From the NCBI GenBank assembly GCA_944385275.1, contig CALWWP010000018.1:1-38169 (forward strand): a stretch of DNA of 38,169 bases, in the 5' to 3' direction. Every line of letters starts with the position of its first letter. The stretch's first letter is position 1. This document shows positions 1 through 7,040 of this stretch, piece by piece. A program made the position numbers and the translations under genes. The notes under the pieces were generated by a model, which searched no databases, was not told the DNA's origin, and saw nothing but the letters and a program-made list of their open reading frames with translations. Origin of the DNA: an uncultured Oscillospiraceae bacterium. GTDB lineage: Bacteria > Bacillota > Clostridia > Oscillospirales > Oscillospiraceae.

Positions 1-10
1 GATTAAAACG

Positions 11-48
11 AAAAAACAGAGAGAAATTTTACTTCTCTCTGTTTTTTT
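11..48. terminator. Intrinsic terminator after the first feo operon
   Basis: An inverted repeat with arms ACAGAGAGAA and TTCTCTCTGT (approximately 16-26 and 32-42) has T-runs on both flanks. It can work for the minus-strand feo operon and for anything arriving on the plus strand. The left arm overlaps the last codons and stop of the 50-aa microprotein gene, so this gene ends inside its own terminator. Confidence 0.8.
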
Positions 49-181
49 GTTTTTTGTGGCATCCATAACAGCCATCGCATTCCCCGCCGCAGGACATAGT
101 CTTCTTTCTAACAGAAAATACTGCGGCGGCAATGACGCAGACTGCTATTACCGCTAATATTATGTAATCTGCAACACCCAT
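29..181 (-). CDS. FeoB-associated Cys-rich membrane microprotein (50 aa)
   Basis: This short gene starts with MGVADYIILAV and stops at TAA 31-29. It has one hydrophobic membrane segment (about residues 5-24), then basic residues RKK, then a cysteine cluster CGGECDGCYGC (C31, C35, C38, C41) and a Lys-rich tail. This layout is that of the FeoB-associated Cys-rich membrane protein family, small proteins coded just after feoB in Clostridia; their exact role in ferrous iron uptake is not established. The cysteines could bind iron or another metal (inference). It starts 16 nt after the feoB stop with a GGGAG ribosome binding site, so it is the third gene of the feoA-feoB operon. It is too short to be found by usual ORF length cutoffs. 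Confidence 0.85.
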   Translation of the reverse strand: MGVADYIILAVIAVCVIAAAVFSVRKKTMSCGGECDGCYGCHKKQKNREK

Positions 182-197
182 CTTCAATGCTCCCAAA

Positions 198-2204
198 TTA
201 CAAAATCAATGTACCGACCGAGTAAACCACAAAAGCAGCTATCCACGCAATCACGCATTGAAATACGACTACTCCAACAGTCTGCAGTACCGAGCCCAGT
301 TCGCGGCGTATTGTAGCAACCGCTGCTACGCACGGCGTGTACAAAAGTGTAAATACCAAAAAACTCATAGCTGACAGCGGCGTAAACAGGCTTCCTAAAG
401 CCAAACTCAACTCAGATACAGAAGTTCCCATTAGCACTCCCAATGTGCTGACAACTGCTTCTTTAGCTGCAAATCCAGAAATCAGTGACGTGGCGATCCG
501 CCAATCGTCAAAGTTCATGGGCTTAAATACCGGTGCTATAATTCGTCCTATATGTGAAAGAAGGCTGTCTGCGCTGTCTGTTACGATATATAATCTGGCG
601 TCAAACGTCTGTAAAAACCATATTATCACGGTCGCAACAAAGATAATCGTAAAGGCTCTCTGCAAGAAATCTTTTGCTTTATCCCACATCAGCAATCCCA
701 CGCTCTTTGTCGAAGGCAATCTATAGTTGGGAAGTTCCATCACAAACGGCACCGGATTACCCCTAAACATGGTCTTATTAAGTATCAACGCCGATATCAT
801 CGCGAGAAGTATGCCAAAAACATACAGCCCTGACATCACAAACACCGAGTACTCGGCAAAAAATGCCGCTGAAAACACCGCGTATATTGGAATCTTTGCA
901 CTACAGCTCATAAACGGGGTCAGTAATATTGTCATCTTCCGATCTCGTTCGGAAGACAGAGTCCTTGTTGCCATAATGGCCGGAACTGAACAGCCAAATC
1001 CTATGAGTACTGGAACAACACTGCGTCCAGAAAGGCCGATCTTTCTAAGAAGCTTATCCATGACAAATGCTATTCTAGCCATATAACCCGTGTCTTCCAA
1101 AATAGACAGGAAAAAGAAAAGCGTAACGATTATAGGCAGGAAACTCAAAACGCTTCCAACTCCAGCAAAGATGCCGTCTATTATCAAGCTGTATACCACT
1201 TCATTAATACCATAATCAGTCAGTATCCTGCCAGTGATATCTGTCAACGCATCAATGCCCGCCGACAGCAAATCACTTAAAAATGAACCTATTACACCAA
1301 ATGTAAGCCAAAATATGCAGACCATTATCCCTATAAAAATAGGTATTGCAAAGTATTTATGGGTAAGTATCCCGTCTAATTTCTGACTTCTCAGATATTC
1401 TTTGCTCTCTCTGCACTTTACAACCGCTTCTGCACAGACATTTTCGATAAATGTATACCTCATATCGGCCAATGCAGCATTTCTGTCCATGCCGGATTCG
1501 GTTTCCATTTCTACTATGCTGTGCTCTATCATTTCCAGCTCATTCTCGTCTAATTTTAGACGCTTAGTTATATCTTGGTCTCCCTCTATGACCTTAGTAG
1601 CGCAGAATCTGGCCGATATGCCAAGTTCATCGGCATGATCTTCAATCAAATGAGATACAGCGTGGATACAACGGTGTACCGGACCTGCATCGCAAAAGTC
1701 CAATACCTCCGGCAAAGATTTTCCCTTGGCTGTCTTCAGCAAACTGTTCACAAGATCCGATATTCCTTCATTTTTCGCTGCGCTAATAGGTATTACTGGA
1801 ACTCCAAGCAATTTTGATATTTTAGGAATATCTACCGACCCGCCATTTTTATAGACCTCATCCATCATGTTCAATCCTATGACCATGGGTATCCTAAGCT
1901 CTAAAAGCTGAAGCGTGAGGTATAAATTGCGTTCAATATTAGTTGCGTCGACAATATTTATAATAGCATCCGGTTTCTGATTTAATATAAAATCTCTCGT
2001 TACTATCTCTTCGCTGGTGTAAGGTCTTATAGAATATATACCAGGCAGGTCTACAACCGAACAATCCTTTGTATTTTTTATTTCTCCCATCTTCTGATCG
2101 ACAGTAACACCCGGAAAATTGCCGACATGCTGATTTGCACCAGTAAGACAATTAAAAAGTGTAGTCTTCCCGCAGTTTTGATTCCCGGCCAATGCAAAAA
2201 TCAT
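198..2204 (-). CDS. feoB: Ferrous iron transport protein B (FeoB, first copy)
   Basis: FeoB is the inner-membrane Fe(II) transporter with a cytosolic GTPase domain. At 668 aa this one is near the usual length. The N-terminal G domain has G1 GNQNCGKTT (7-15), G3 DLPG (52-55), G4 NMMD (112-115) and G5 ISAAK (about 140-144). The membrane part starts near residue 285 and contains the gate motif GFGCSVPA with C405 and the MSCSAKIP motif. The ATG overlaps the feoA stop in ATGA, so translation is coupled. It is followed by the microprotein gene. This copy is of the common bacterial FeoB type and is clearly different in its core motifs from the second copy at 4027-6168. Confidence 0.97.
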   Translation of the reverse strand: MIFALAGNQNCGKTTLFNCLTGANQHVGNFPGVTVDQKMGEIKNTKDCSVVDLPGIYSIRPYTSEEIVTRDFILNQKPDAIINIVDATNIERNLYLTLQLLELRIPMVIGLNMMDEVYKNGGSVDIPKISKLLGVPVIPISAAKNEGISDLVNSLLKTAKGKSLPEVLDFCDAGPVHRCIHAVSHLIEDHADELGISARFCATKVIEGDQDITKRLKLDENELEMIEHSIVEMETESGMDRNAALADMRYTFIENVCAEAVVKCRESKEYLRSQKLDGILTHKYFAIPIFIGIMVCIFWLTFGVIGSFLSDLLSAGIDALTDITGRILTDYGINEVVYSLIIDGIFAGVGSVLSFLPIIVTLFFFLSILEDTGYMARIAFVMDKLLRKIGLSGRSVVPVLIGFGCSVPAIMATRTLSSERDRKMTILLTPFMSCSAKIPIYAVFSAAFFAEYSVFVMSGLYVFGILLAMISALILNKTMFRGNPVPFVMELPNYRLPSTKSVGLLMWDKAKDFLQRAFTIIFVATVIIWFLQTFDARLYIVTDSADSLLSHIGRIIAPVFKPMNFDDWRIATSLISGFAAKEAVVSTLGVLMGTSVSELSLALGSLFTPLSAMSFLVFTLLYTPCVAAVATIRRELGSVLQTVGVVVFQCVIAWIAAFVVYSVGTLIL

Positions 2205-2440
2205 TTGTCACTGCCCCCCTCGGGTCTTACTTCGATATTTTTCGCATCTTCGATTCGAAGAGTCAATTCATATCCCCTTAAATATATTTCAATCGGATCT
2301 CCAAGCGGCGCAATCTTTTTTATGGTCACTTTTGTCCGCGGTATTACTCCCATATCCAGCAGTCTGCATCTGAGCATACCTTCTCCGCCTACACTTACAA
2401 TAGTTGCTGTTTTTCCTATCGGAAGCTGATCAAGAGTCAT
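2201..2440 (-). CDS. feoA: Ferrous iron transport protein A (FeoA, first copy)
   Basis: A small SH3-like domain protein of 79 aa, the cytosolic partner that FeoB needs for normal Fe(II) transport. The family pattern is visible: LDQLPIGKTATIV, then RLLDMGVIPRTKV, then PLGDPIEIYLRGYELTLR. The start is taken as the ATG at 2440 (MTLDQLPIG), with AAGGAG 11 nt upstream. A TTG two codons earlier is also possible but only 5 nt from that site. It is first in the feoA-feoB-microprotein operon, and its stop overlaps the feoB ATG by 4 nt. A strong palindrome lies 31 nt upstream (2471-2492), which suggests metal-responsive repression. Confidence 0.95.
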   Translation of the reverse strand: MTLDQLPIGKTATIVSVGGEGMLRCRLLDMGVIPRTKVTIKKIAPLGDPIEIYLRGYELTLRIEDAKNIEVRPEGGSDK

Positions 2441-2470
2441 AGCCAATCAAACTCCTTTCCCCATGCAACA

Positions 2471-2492
2471 TGTGTTAGTACTTACTAACACA
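2471..2492. promoter_or_regulatory. Palindromic operator upstream of feoA copy 1 (DtxR/IdeR-like)
   Basis: The arms TGTGTTAGTA (2471-2480) and TACTAACACA (2483-2492) are perfect inverted repeats around a CT centre. The core TTAGTA..TACTAA resembles the TTAGGTTAG-type half sites of DtxR-family metal regulators and matches the core of the palindrome upstream of the second feoA (3624-3647). It lies between the predicted promoter and the feoA start. The regulator gene is not in the window, so the DtxR assignment is inference. Confidence 0.7.
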
Positions 2493-2528
2493 CGGACACA
2501 CTACACTTAATAACTAACTATATATCAT

Positions 2529-2557
2529 AGGCTACCATTAGCACGGCAGTTTGTCAA
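2529..2557 (-). promoter_or_regulatory. Possible sigma-A promoter of feoA-feoB copy 1
   Basis: On the minus strand TTGACA (2557-2552) is followed after 17 nt by TAGCCT (2534-2529). The -35 is perfect. The -10 is poor, keeping only the three most conserved positions (T, A and the final T). The transcript would start near 2522 and carry the palindromic operator within its first 55 nt. Confidence 0.35.
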
Positions 2558-2590
2558 TACGGCAGTGACCAAATATTATCAAATACAGTA

Positions 2591-2619
2591 TTTACACCCA
2601 ATCTTAAAAAGTCTATAAT
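2591..2619 (+). promoter_or_regulatory. Sigma-A promoter of the AEC carrier gene
   Basis: TTTACA (2591-2596), 17-nt spacer, TATAAT (2614-2619): a near-consensus promoter 28 nt before the ATG at 2647. It is divergent from the feo operon. The rest of the 2441-2646 intergenic region holds the feo operator and a direct repeat ACGGCAGT (2543-2550, 2559-2566). Confidence 0.8.
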
Positions 2620-2646
2620 AAACGAGTATGTTTGGAGTGATGAAAA

Positions 2647-3582
2647 ATGGTTGCATTTAATCTTGCAATGCAGCTTGCTATCTTAATGTTCGTCGGAGTC
2701 GTTATACAGGTAAAACACATAATGCCAAAAGATTTCGATGTTTCTCTTACAAAATTTATTATGAACATCGCGCTGCCCGCATTGGTAATAAAAATCTTCA
2801 GTGTTCCGTTTTCCCCTGACGAGCTTAAAAACAGCTTTGTCCTCCTTCTTATTTCCCTCACAGTATGTTTCGTACTTTTCCTGCTTGGCACAATATTTTA
2901 TCTTTTCATGGGAAAAGACAATACCGGCCGACTGATAAGACTCGGAACTATGCTTCCAAATTTCAGCTTTATAGGTATACCTATAATCGAAGGACTTTAC
3001 GGTTCACAGGGGTTGTTCTACTTAACTATTTTTACGCTTCCAGTGCGCGTTATATACTATGGAGGCTCCGGATTCCTATTGGGCTCGAAAAAAGAAAGCA
3101 ATGGCTTTTATGCATCTGTCAAAGAATTTTTTTCTCCCCCTGTCATAGCCATCGTGATAGGCCTATTTTTATATTTTACCGGTTTGAGTTTGCCGGCACC
3201 GCTCGAAAGTGCAATATCCTCACTAGGCTCCTCAGCTTCTCCTCTGGGAATGATCCTTGCAGGTATGATGCTGGGAAAGCAGAAATTTACCGAGATGTTG
3301 CGTAAGCCCAGAGCACTCATAATGGTCATTTCTCGAAATATACTCTCCCCCATTTTGATTTTCTGTCTCATGCTTTTACTGCCGGTAAACGACATGATGT
3401 TTAAAGTCATAGTAATATATTCCGCGTTGCCTTGCGCATCCATGATATCGGCTTTTGCCATACAATATGTGAATGACGAAACCCTCTGGATCGAAGCTTC
3501 CGAAGCAATTTTTGTTACTACCATGCTAAGTGTTATTACCATCCCCATTTGGGCTACTTTTTTGGATAAATTTTTAGCGTAA
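2647..3582 (+). CDS. AEC (auxin efflux carrier) family transporter
   Basis: A 311-aa, very hydrophobic protein with about ten membrane segments arranged as two five-helix halves separated by a more polar stretch near residues 150-165. The N-terminal LAMQLAILMFVGVVIQVKHIM and the segment LPNFSFIGIPIIEGLYG with conserved N and P residues are typical of the AEC family. Bacterial members move organic anions such as malate or have unknown substrates; the plant-auxin name says nothing about substrate here. GGAG 9 nt upstream supports the ATG. It is a single gene with its own promoter and terminator, between two feo loci. No sequence evidence ties it to iron, though transport of a metal-chelating organic acid is conceivable (speculation). 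Confidence 0.9.
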   Translation: MVAFNLAMQLAILMFVGVVIQVKHIMPKDFDVSLTKFIMNIALPALVIKIFSVPFSPDELKNSFVLLLISLTVCFVLFLLGTIFYLFMGKDNTGRLIRLGTMLPNFSFIGIPIIEGLYGSQGLFYLTIFTLPVRVIYYGGSGFLLGSKKESNGFYASVKEFFSPPVIAIVIGLFLYFTGLSLPAPLESAISSLGSSASPLGMILAGMMLGKQKFTEMLRKPRALIMVISRNILSPILIFCLMLLLPVNDMMFKVIVIYSALPCASMISAFAIQYVNDETLWIEASEAIFVTTMLSVITIPIWATFLDKFLA

Positions 3583-3583
3583 A

Positions 3584-3617
3584 AAATACGGCAAGTCTAA
3601 AAGGCTTGCCGTATTTT
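3584..3617 (+). terminator. Intrinsic terminator after the AEC carrier gene
   Basis: A stem with arms ATACGGCAAG and CTTGCCGTAT and an 8-nt loop is followed by TTTTA. It starts directly at the stop codon and ends 6 nt before the operator of the second feo operon. Confidence 0.85.
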
Positions 3618-3623
3618 TATCGT

Positions 3624-3647
3624 TTTAGTTAGCATATACTAACTAAA
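3624..3647. promoter_or_regulatory. Palindromic operator upstream of feoA copy 2 (DtxR/IdeR-like)
   Basis: Inverted arms TTTAGTTAG (3624-3632) and CTAACTAAA (3639-3647) flank CATATA. The arms closely resemble DtxR/IdeR boxes, and the core aligns with the palindrome of the first feo operon (2471-2492). A -10-like TATACT (3635-3640) lies inside it, so a bound repressor would cover the promoter; no good -35 is visible. The remaining leader to the feoA start (3648-3736) has a weak 7-bp inverted repeat ATTGCAT/ATGCAAT. Confidence 0.75.
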
Positions 3648-3736
3648 TTTCAGAACCGCTTCCAGATACATTGCATATAGTGTTATGACAGGAATGCAAT
3701 ATTTTCTGTTTAGACAAGGCTGGAGGAATCGCATAT

Positions 3737-3970
3737 ATGAAGCAGATAACTGCTTTAAACAACCTTGAAGAAGGGCAATATGCCAATGTAGTATCACTGT
3801 CTTCATGCGGGACTATACGCAGAAGGCTGCAGGATCTCGGGCTTATCGTTGGCACCAGAGTAGAGTGTGTTCAAAGGAGTCCGTTAGGAGATCCTACAGC
3901 CTATCGCATACGCGGTGCAGTCATCGCTCTTAGATGTGAAGACGCTTCCAAAGTATTTGTAGAAATATAA
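3737..3970 (+). CDS. feoA: Ferrous iron transport protein A (FeoA, second copy)
   Basis: A 77-aa FeoA with the same SH3-like pattern as the first copy: LNNLEEGQYANVVSL, then RRRLQDLGLIVGTRVE, then SPLGDPTAYRIRGAVIALR. GGAGG ends 10 nt before the ATG. It precedes the second feoB and is preceded by a metal-type palindrome. The two FeoA copies are clearly different in sequence, so this is an older paralogue or a separately acquired system rather than a recent duplication. Confidence 0.95.
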   Translation: MKQITALNNLEEGQYANVVSLSSCGTIRRRLQDLGLIVGTRVECVQRSPLGDPTAYRIRGAVIALRCEDASKVFVEI

Positions 3971-3975
3971 TCAAA

Positions 3976-4002
3976 GGAAGGAACGGTACTTCTGTTCCTT
4001 CC
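3976..4002 (+). other. Intercistronic hairpin between feoA2 and feoB2
   Basis: GGAAGGAAC (3976-3984) and GTTCCTTCC (3994-4002) form a perfect 9-bp stem with a 9-nt loop. No T-run follows, so it is not a standard terminator. It ends about 10 nt before the feoB2 ribosome binding site. It may protect an mRNA end or set the ratio of FeoA to FeoB. Confidence 0.65.
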
Positions 4003-4026
4003 TATCCGCAACAAGAGGTGACAACT

Positions 4027-6168
4027 TTGAGATCTTTAAATGATCCATTTGGCAAATGCGCGGCTGATACCGGCCTCACAGTCATACGCAGGCAGTCAGA
4101 TGATATAGTTATCGCATTGGCCGGAAATCCCAACGTGGGAAAATCCACAGTATTCAACGAACTCACTGGTCTTAACCAGCACACCGGAAACTGGCCGGGT
4201 AAAACGGTAAGCAATGCTCAAGGCCGCTGCGAACACAATGGCCGCGGCCATATTTTAGTAGACATTCCCGGATGCTATTCACTTATGGCACATTCTGCCG
4301 AAGAGGAAGTTGCTCGCAACTACCTCTGTTTTGGAGAGCCCGATGTCGTTATAGTAGTCTGTGACGCCACCTGTCTTGAGAGAAATCTCAATTTGGTGTT
4401 GCAAGCTATGGAGATCTCAGAGCGCATAGTAGTCTGTATAAATCTGATGGACGAAGCCAAGCGAAAAGGGATTTCTATCAATGTGAAGCTTCTGTCTCAA
4501 AGACTGGGGGTTCCCATAGTCACTTCAACTGCAAGATCCGGAAAAGGCCTCTCCTCACTTCTGGATACAGCTGACGAACTGCTGGTGTCAGAGCCGCACA
4601 ATAATGTTTCCGAGCTTGTAAGATATTTAAGTCCTGTGGAAGACGCCATATCTGTCCTCATCCCCGCGCTTGAATCCCTGCCCATCCGCAGATTGCAGCC
4701 GCGCTGGCTTGCGCTTCGCCTGCTCGACAGGGATAGTACTTTGCTTTCATCGCTTTGCAGTTATCTGGGATTTGATATCCTGTCTGCGCCTCAAGTCAAA
4801 GAGGCATTTCAAAGAGCTTCCGATATTTTAAAAAATTCGGGTATATCAGACAACTTGTCTGATATATGTGTCGCAGGCCTTGTTCAGGCGGCGGAACGCT
4901 GCTGCCTAAATGTAGTACATAAAAGCCCAAACTCAGATCTACGAGACAAAAAATTTGACAAATTTCTCACCAGCCGTATAACTGGTATACCGGTTATGCT
5001 GGCCCTTCTAGCTGCTATTTTATGGATCACTATAATCGGAGCAAACTACCCGTCAGACCTGCTGTCCGATCTTCTATTCGGACTACAAGAAAAAATAAGA
5101 TCTTTATTGCTTGCTATCGGTTTATTCCCATGGCTTGTAAGTCTGTTGACAGATGGAGTTTACAGAGTGCTTGCATGGGTAATAAGCGTCATGCTGCCGC
5201 CCATGGCTATATTTTTCCCTCTCTTTACTCTTTTAGAGGATTTCGGATATCTTCCACGTGTAGCATTTAACTTAGATAAATATTTTAAAGCATGCAGCGC
5301 CTGCGGCAAGCAGGCACTCACAATGTGCATGGGCTTTGGATGCAATGCAGTCGGAGTAGTAGGTTGTAGAATTATAGATTCTCCCCGTGAAAGGCTTATT
5401 GCAATATTGACAAATAATTTTGTGCCATGTAATGGAAGGTTTCCCACTCTTATCGCTATCTTGAGCATGTTTTTTCTCGGAAGCTCTGTTGGGCTTTTGC
5501 GATCGATACTTTCTGCCGTCTTGCTGACCTCTATAATAGTTCTCGGCATAGTTCTAACGCTTGCAGTCTCACGCCTTCTGTCCAAAACAATTCTGAAAGG
5601 CCTGCCATCCTCGTTTACCCTTGAGCTTCCGCCATACAGATGCCCTCAATTCGGCAAGGTTCTCATACGTTCTATGCTGGACAGGACGCTTTTTGTACTT
5701 GGCAGAGCTGCTGTTGTAGCCGCTCCCGCCGGAATGTTGATCTGGTTAATGGCAAACACATATATCGGCGGAGCAACTCTTTTAGAGCATTTTTCCGGTT
5801 TCTTAGACCCATTTGGCCGTTTTCTCGGCATGGACGGTGTCATTTTACTGGCCTTTATACTTGGGTTCCCAGCAAATGAGATCGTCGTCCCAATAATGCT
5901 GATGTGTTATTTGTCCACCAGCAGTCTCACATCCATGAGCGATTTGTCTGCTTTAAAAGTCCTGCTGTTGGAAAACGGCTGGACATGGATAACAGCAGGC
6001 AGCACTATACTATTTTCTCTTCTTCACTGGCCGTGTTCAACTACATGTCTTACAATATACAGGGAAACAAAAAGTGCTAAATGGACTTTGCTGGCATTTA
6101 TTTTACCGCTTTGCGTGGGGATAATCGTGTGCGCGTTGTTTGCAAATATTTCTCGCCTGTTTTATTAA
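4027..6168 (+). CDS. feoB: Ferrous iron transport protein B (FeoB, second copy)
   Basis: A second FeoB, 713 aa from the proposed TTG start. GAGGTG (4015-4020) is spaced 6 nt from TTG 4027. A GTG at 4018 in the same frame lies inside that ribosome binding site and is less likely. The G domain has G1 GNPNVGKST, G3 DIPGCYSL and G4 NLMDE. The membrane part has GFGCNAVGVVGCR as gate motif and FVPCNGRFPTLI where copy 1 has FMSCSAKIPIYA. Two extra Cys at these sites mark a different FeoB subfamily, often seen as a second copy in anaerobes. Different metal preference (for example Mn) is possible but not shown by sequence. Confidence 0.95.
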   Translation: MRSLNDPFGKCAADTGLTVIRRQSDDIVIALAGNPNVGKSTVFNELTGLNQHTGNWPGKTVSNAQGRCEHNGRGHILVDIPGCYSLMAHSAEEEVARNYLCFGEPDVVIVVCDATCLERNLNLVLQAMEISERIVVCINLMDEAKRKGISINVKLLSQRLGVPIVTSTARSGKGLSSLLDTADELLVSEPHNNVSELVRYLSPVEDAISVLIPALESLPIRRLQPRWLALRLLDRDSTLLSSLCSYLGFDILSAPQVKEAFQRASDILKNSGISDNLSDICVAGLVQAAERCCLNVVHKSPNSDLRDKKFDKFLTSRITGIPVMLALLAAILWITIIGANYPSDLLSDLLFGLQEKIRSLLLAIGLFPWLVSLLTDGVYRVLAWVISVMLPPMAIFFPLFTLLEDFGYLPRVAFNLDKYFKACSACGKQALTMCMGFGCNAVGVVGCRIIDSPRERLIAILTNNFVPCNGRFPTLIAILSMFFLGSSVGLLRSILSAVLLTSIIVLGIVLTLAVSRLLSKTILKGLPSSFTLELPPYRCPQFGKVLIRSMLDRTLFVLGRAAVVAAPAGMLIWLMANTYIGGATLLEHFSGFLDPFGRFLGMDGVILLAFILGFPANEIVVPIMLMCYLSTSSLTSMSDLSALKVLLLENGWTWITAGSTILFSLLHWPCSTTCLTIYRETKSAKWTLLAFILPLCVGIIVCALFANISRLFY

Positions 6169-6170
6169 AA

Positions 6171-6206
6171 AATGGCATGGAACAAGTTTTGTTCCATGCC
6201 ATTTTT
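6171..6206. terminator. Bidirectional terminator between feoB2 and carB-dapF
   Basis: A 13-bp stem AATGGCATGGAAC / GTTCCATGCCATT with a 7-nt loop is followed by T-runs on both strands. It sits directly between the stop codons of the convergent feoB2 and carB-dapF genes and closes both the second feo operon and the arg operon. Confidence 0.92.
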
Positions 6207-7040
6207 TCACCATTCCAGTTCGCCTTCAAAAACCAGCTGCGTCTCGCCGTATAGCGTTACTTTTTCATCTGTATAGTTTACCACAAGATCTCCGCCGCGA
6301 ACTTTTACAGTAACATCTTCTCCTTTGCTGCAAAAGCCGTTTTCTACGGCAGCGACAACCGCTGCGCAGGCGCCTGTACCACAGGCAAATGTTTCTCCGT
6401 TTCCGCGCTCGTATACTCTCATCTTCAGCATATTTTTATTTACTACGCGGACAAATTCGGTGTTGATGCGCTCAGGGAAAATATCGGCATTTTCAAACTG
6501 CGGCCCTACCGTCTCTATGTCTACACCATCTACTCTGTCGCAAAACACTACGCAGTGCGGGTTTCCCATAGATACGCAGGTGATATTGTACTCTTTGTCG
6601 CCTATCTTGACAGGAACATCTACTATGCGTTCCATATCCAGCGTACACGGAAGAGACGAAGGCGACAGATCAGCACGCCCCATATCCACATTGGCAGCCG
6701 TAACCTTTTGATTGCTGGTATACAGCTCTAGTGTATGGACTCCCCCTGCCGTTTCTATAGTCACGGTATCTCTTTCGACGAAGTGATTGTCATACAGGTA
6801 TTTTCCAACACAGCGTATCGCATTTCCCGCCATAGCGCCTTCGCTTCCATCCGAATTGAACAGCCGCATCTTGGCGTCTGCAATCGCAGACGGCTCAATG
6901 AGAACTATGCCATATCCTCCCACGCCATAATGGCGATTACATAGGCTGATGCACAGTGATTCCGGACATGTGATCTCGCCATTAAAATTGTCAATAAAAA
7001 TGTAGTCGTCGCCGGTTCCCTGCATCTTGGCAAATTTCAG
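6207..7040 (-). other. DapF-like domain within the CarB fusion (residues 1066-1342)
   Basis: These 277 residues match the full length of diaminopimelate epimerase, with both pseudo-symmetric halves. Family landmarks are QGTGDDYIFIDNF at the N-terminus, NSDGSEG...GNAIRC, MGNPHCV, NTEFV and ERGNGETFACGTGAC. DapF uses two Cys as acid/base pair to turn LL- into meso-diaminopimelate. The second is present (C1285); the first is replaced by Ala1136 (codon GCG, 6830-6828). Activity as an epimerase is therefore uncertain. It may be translated only as part of CarB. Confidence 0.9.

Noticed and set aside
2601..2650. AEC carrier as a siderophore or iron exporter because it lies between feo loci
   Set aside because: Position is the only hint; it has its own promoter and terminator and the family moves organic anions.
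3670..3700. Inverted repeat ATTGCAT/ATGCAAT before feoA2 as a riboswitch
   Set aside because: Only 7 bp with a 17-nt loop and no known riboswitch motif; likely chance.
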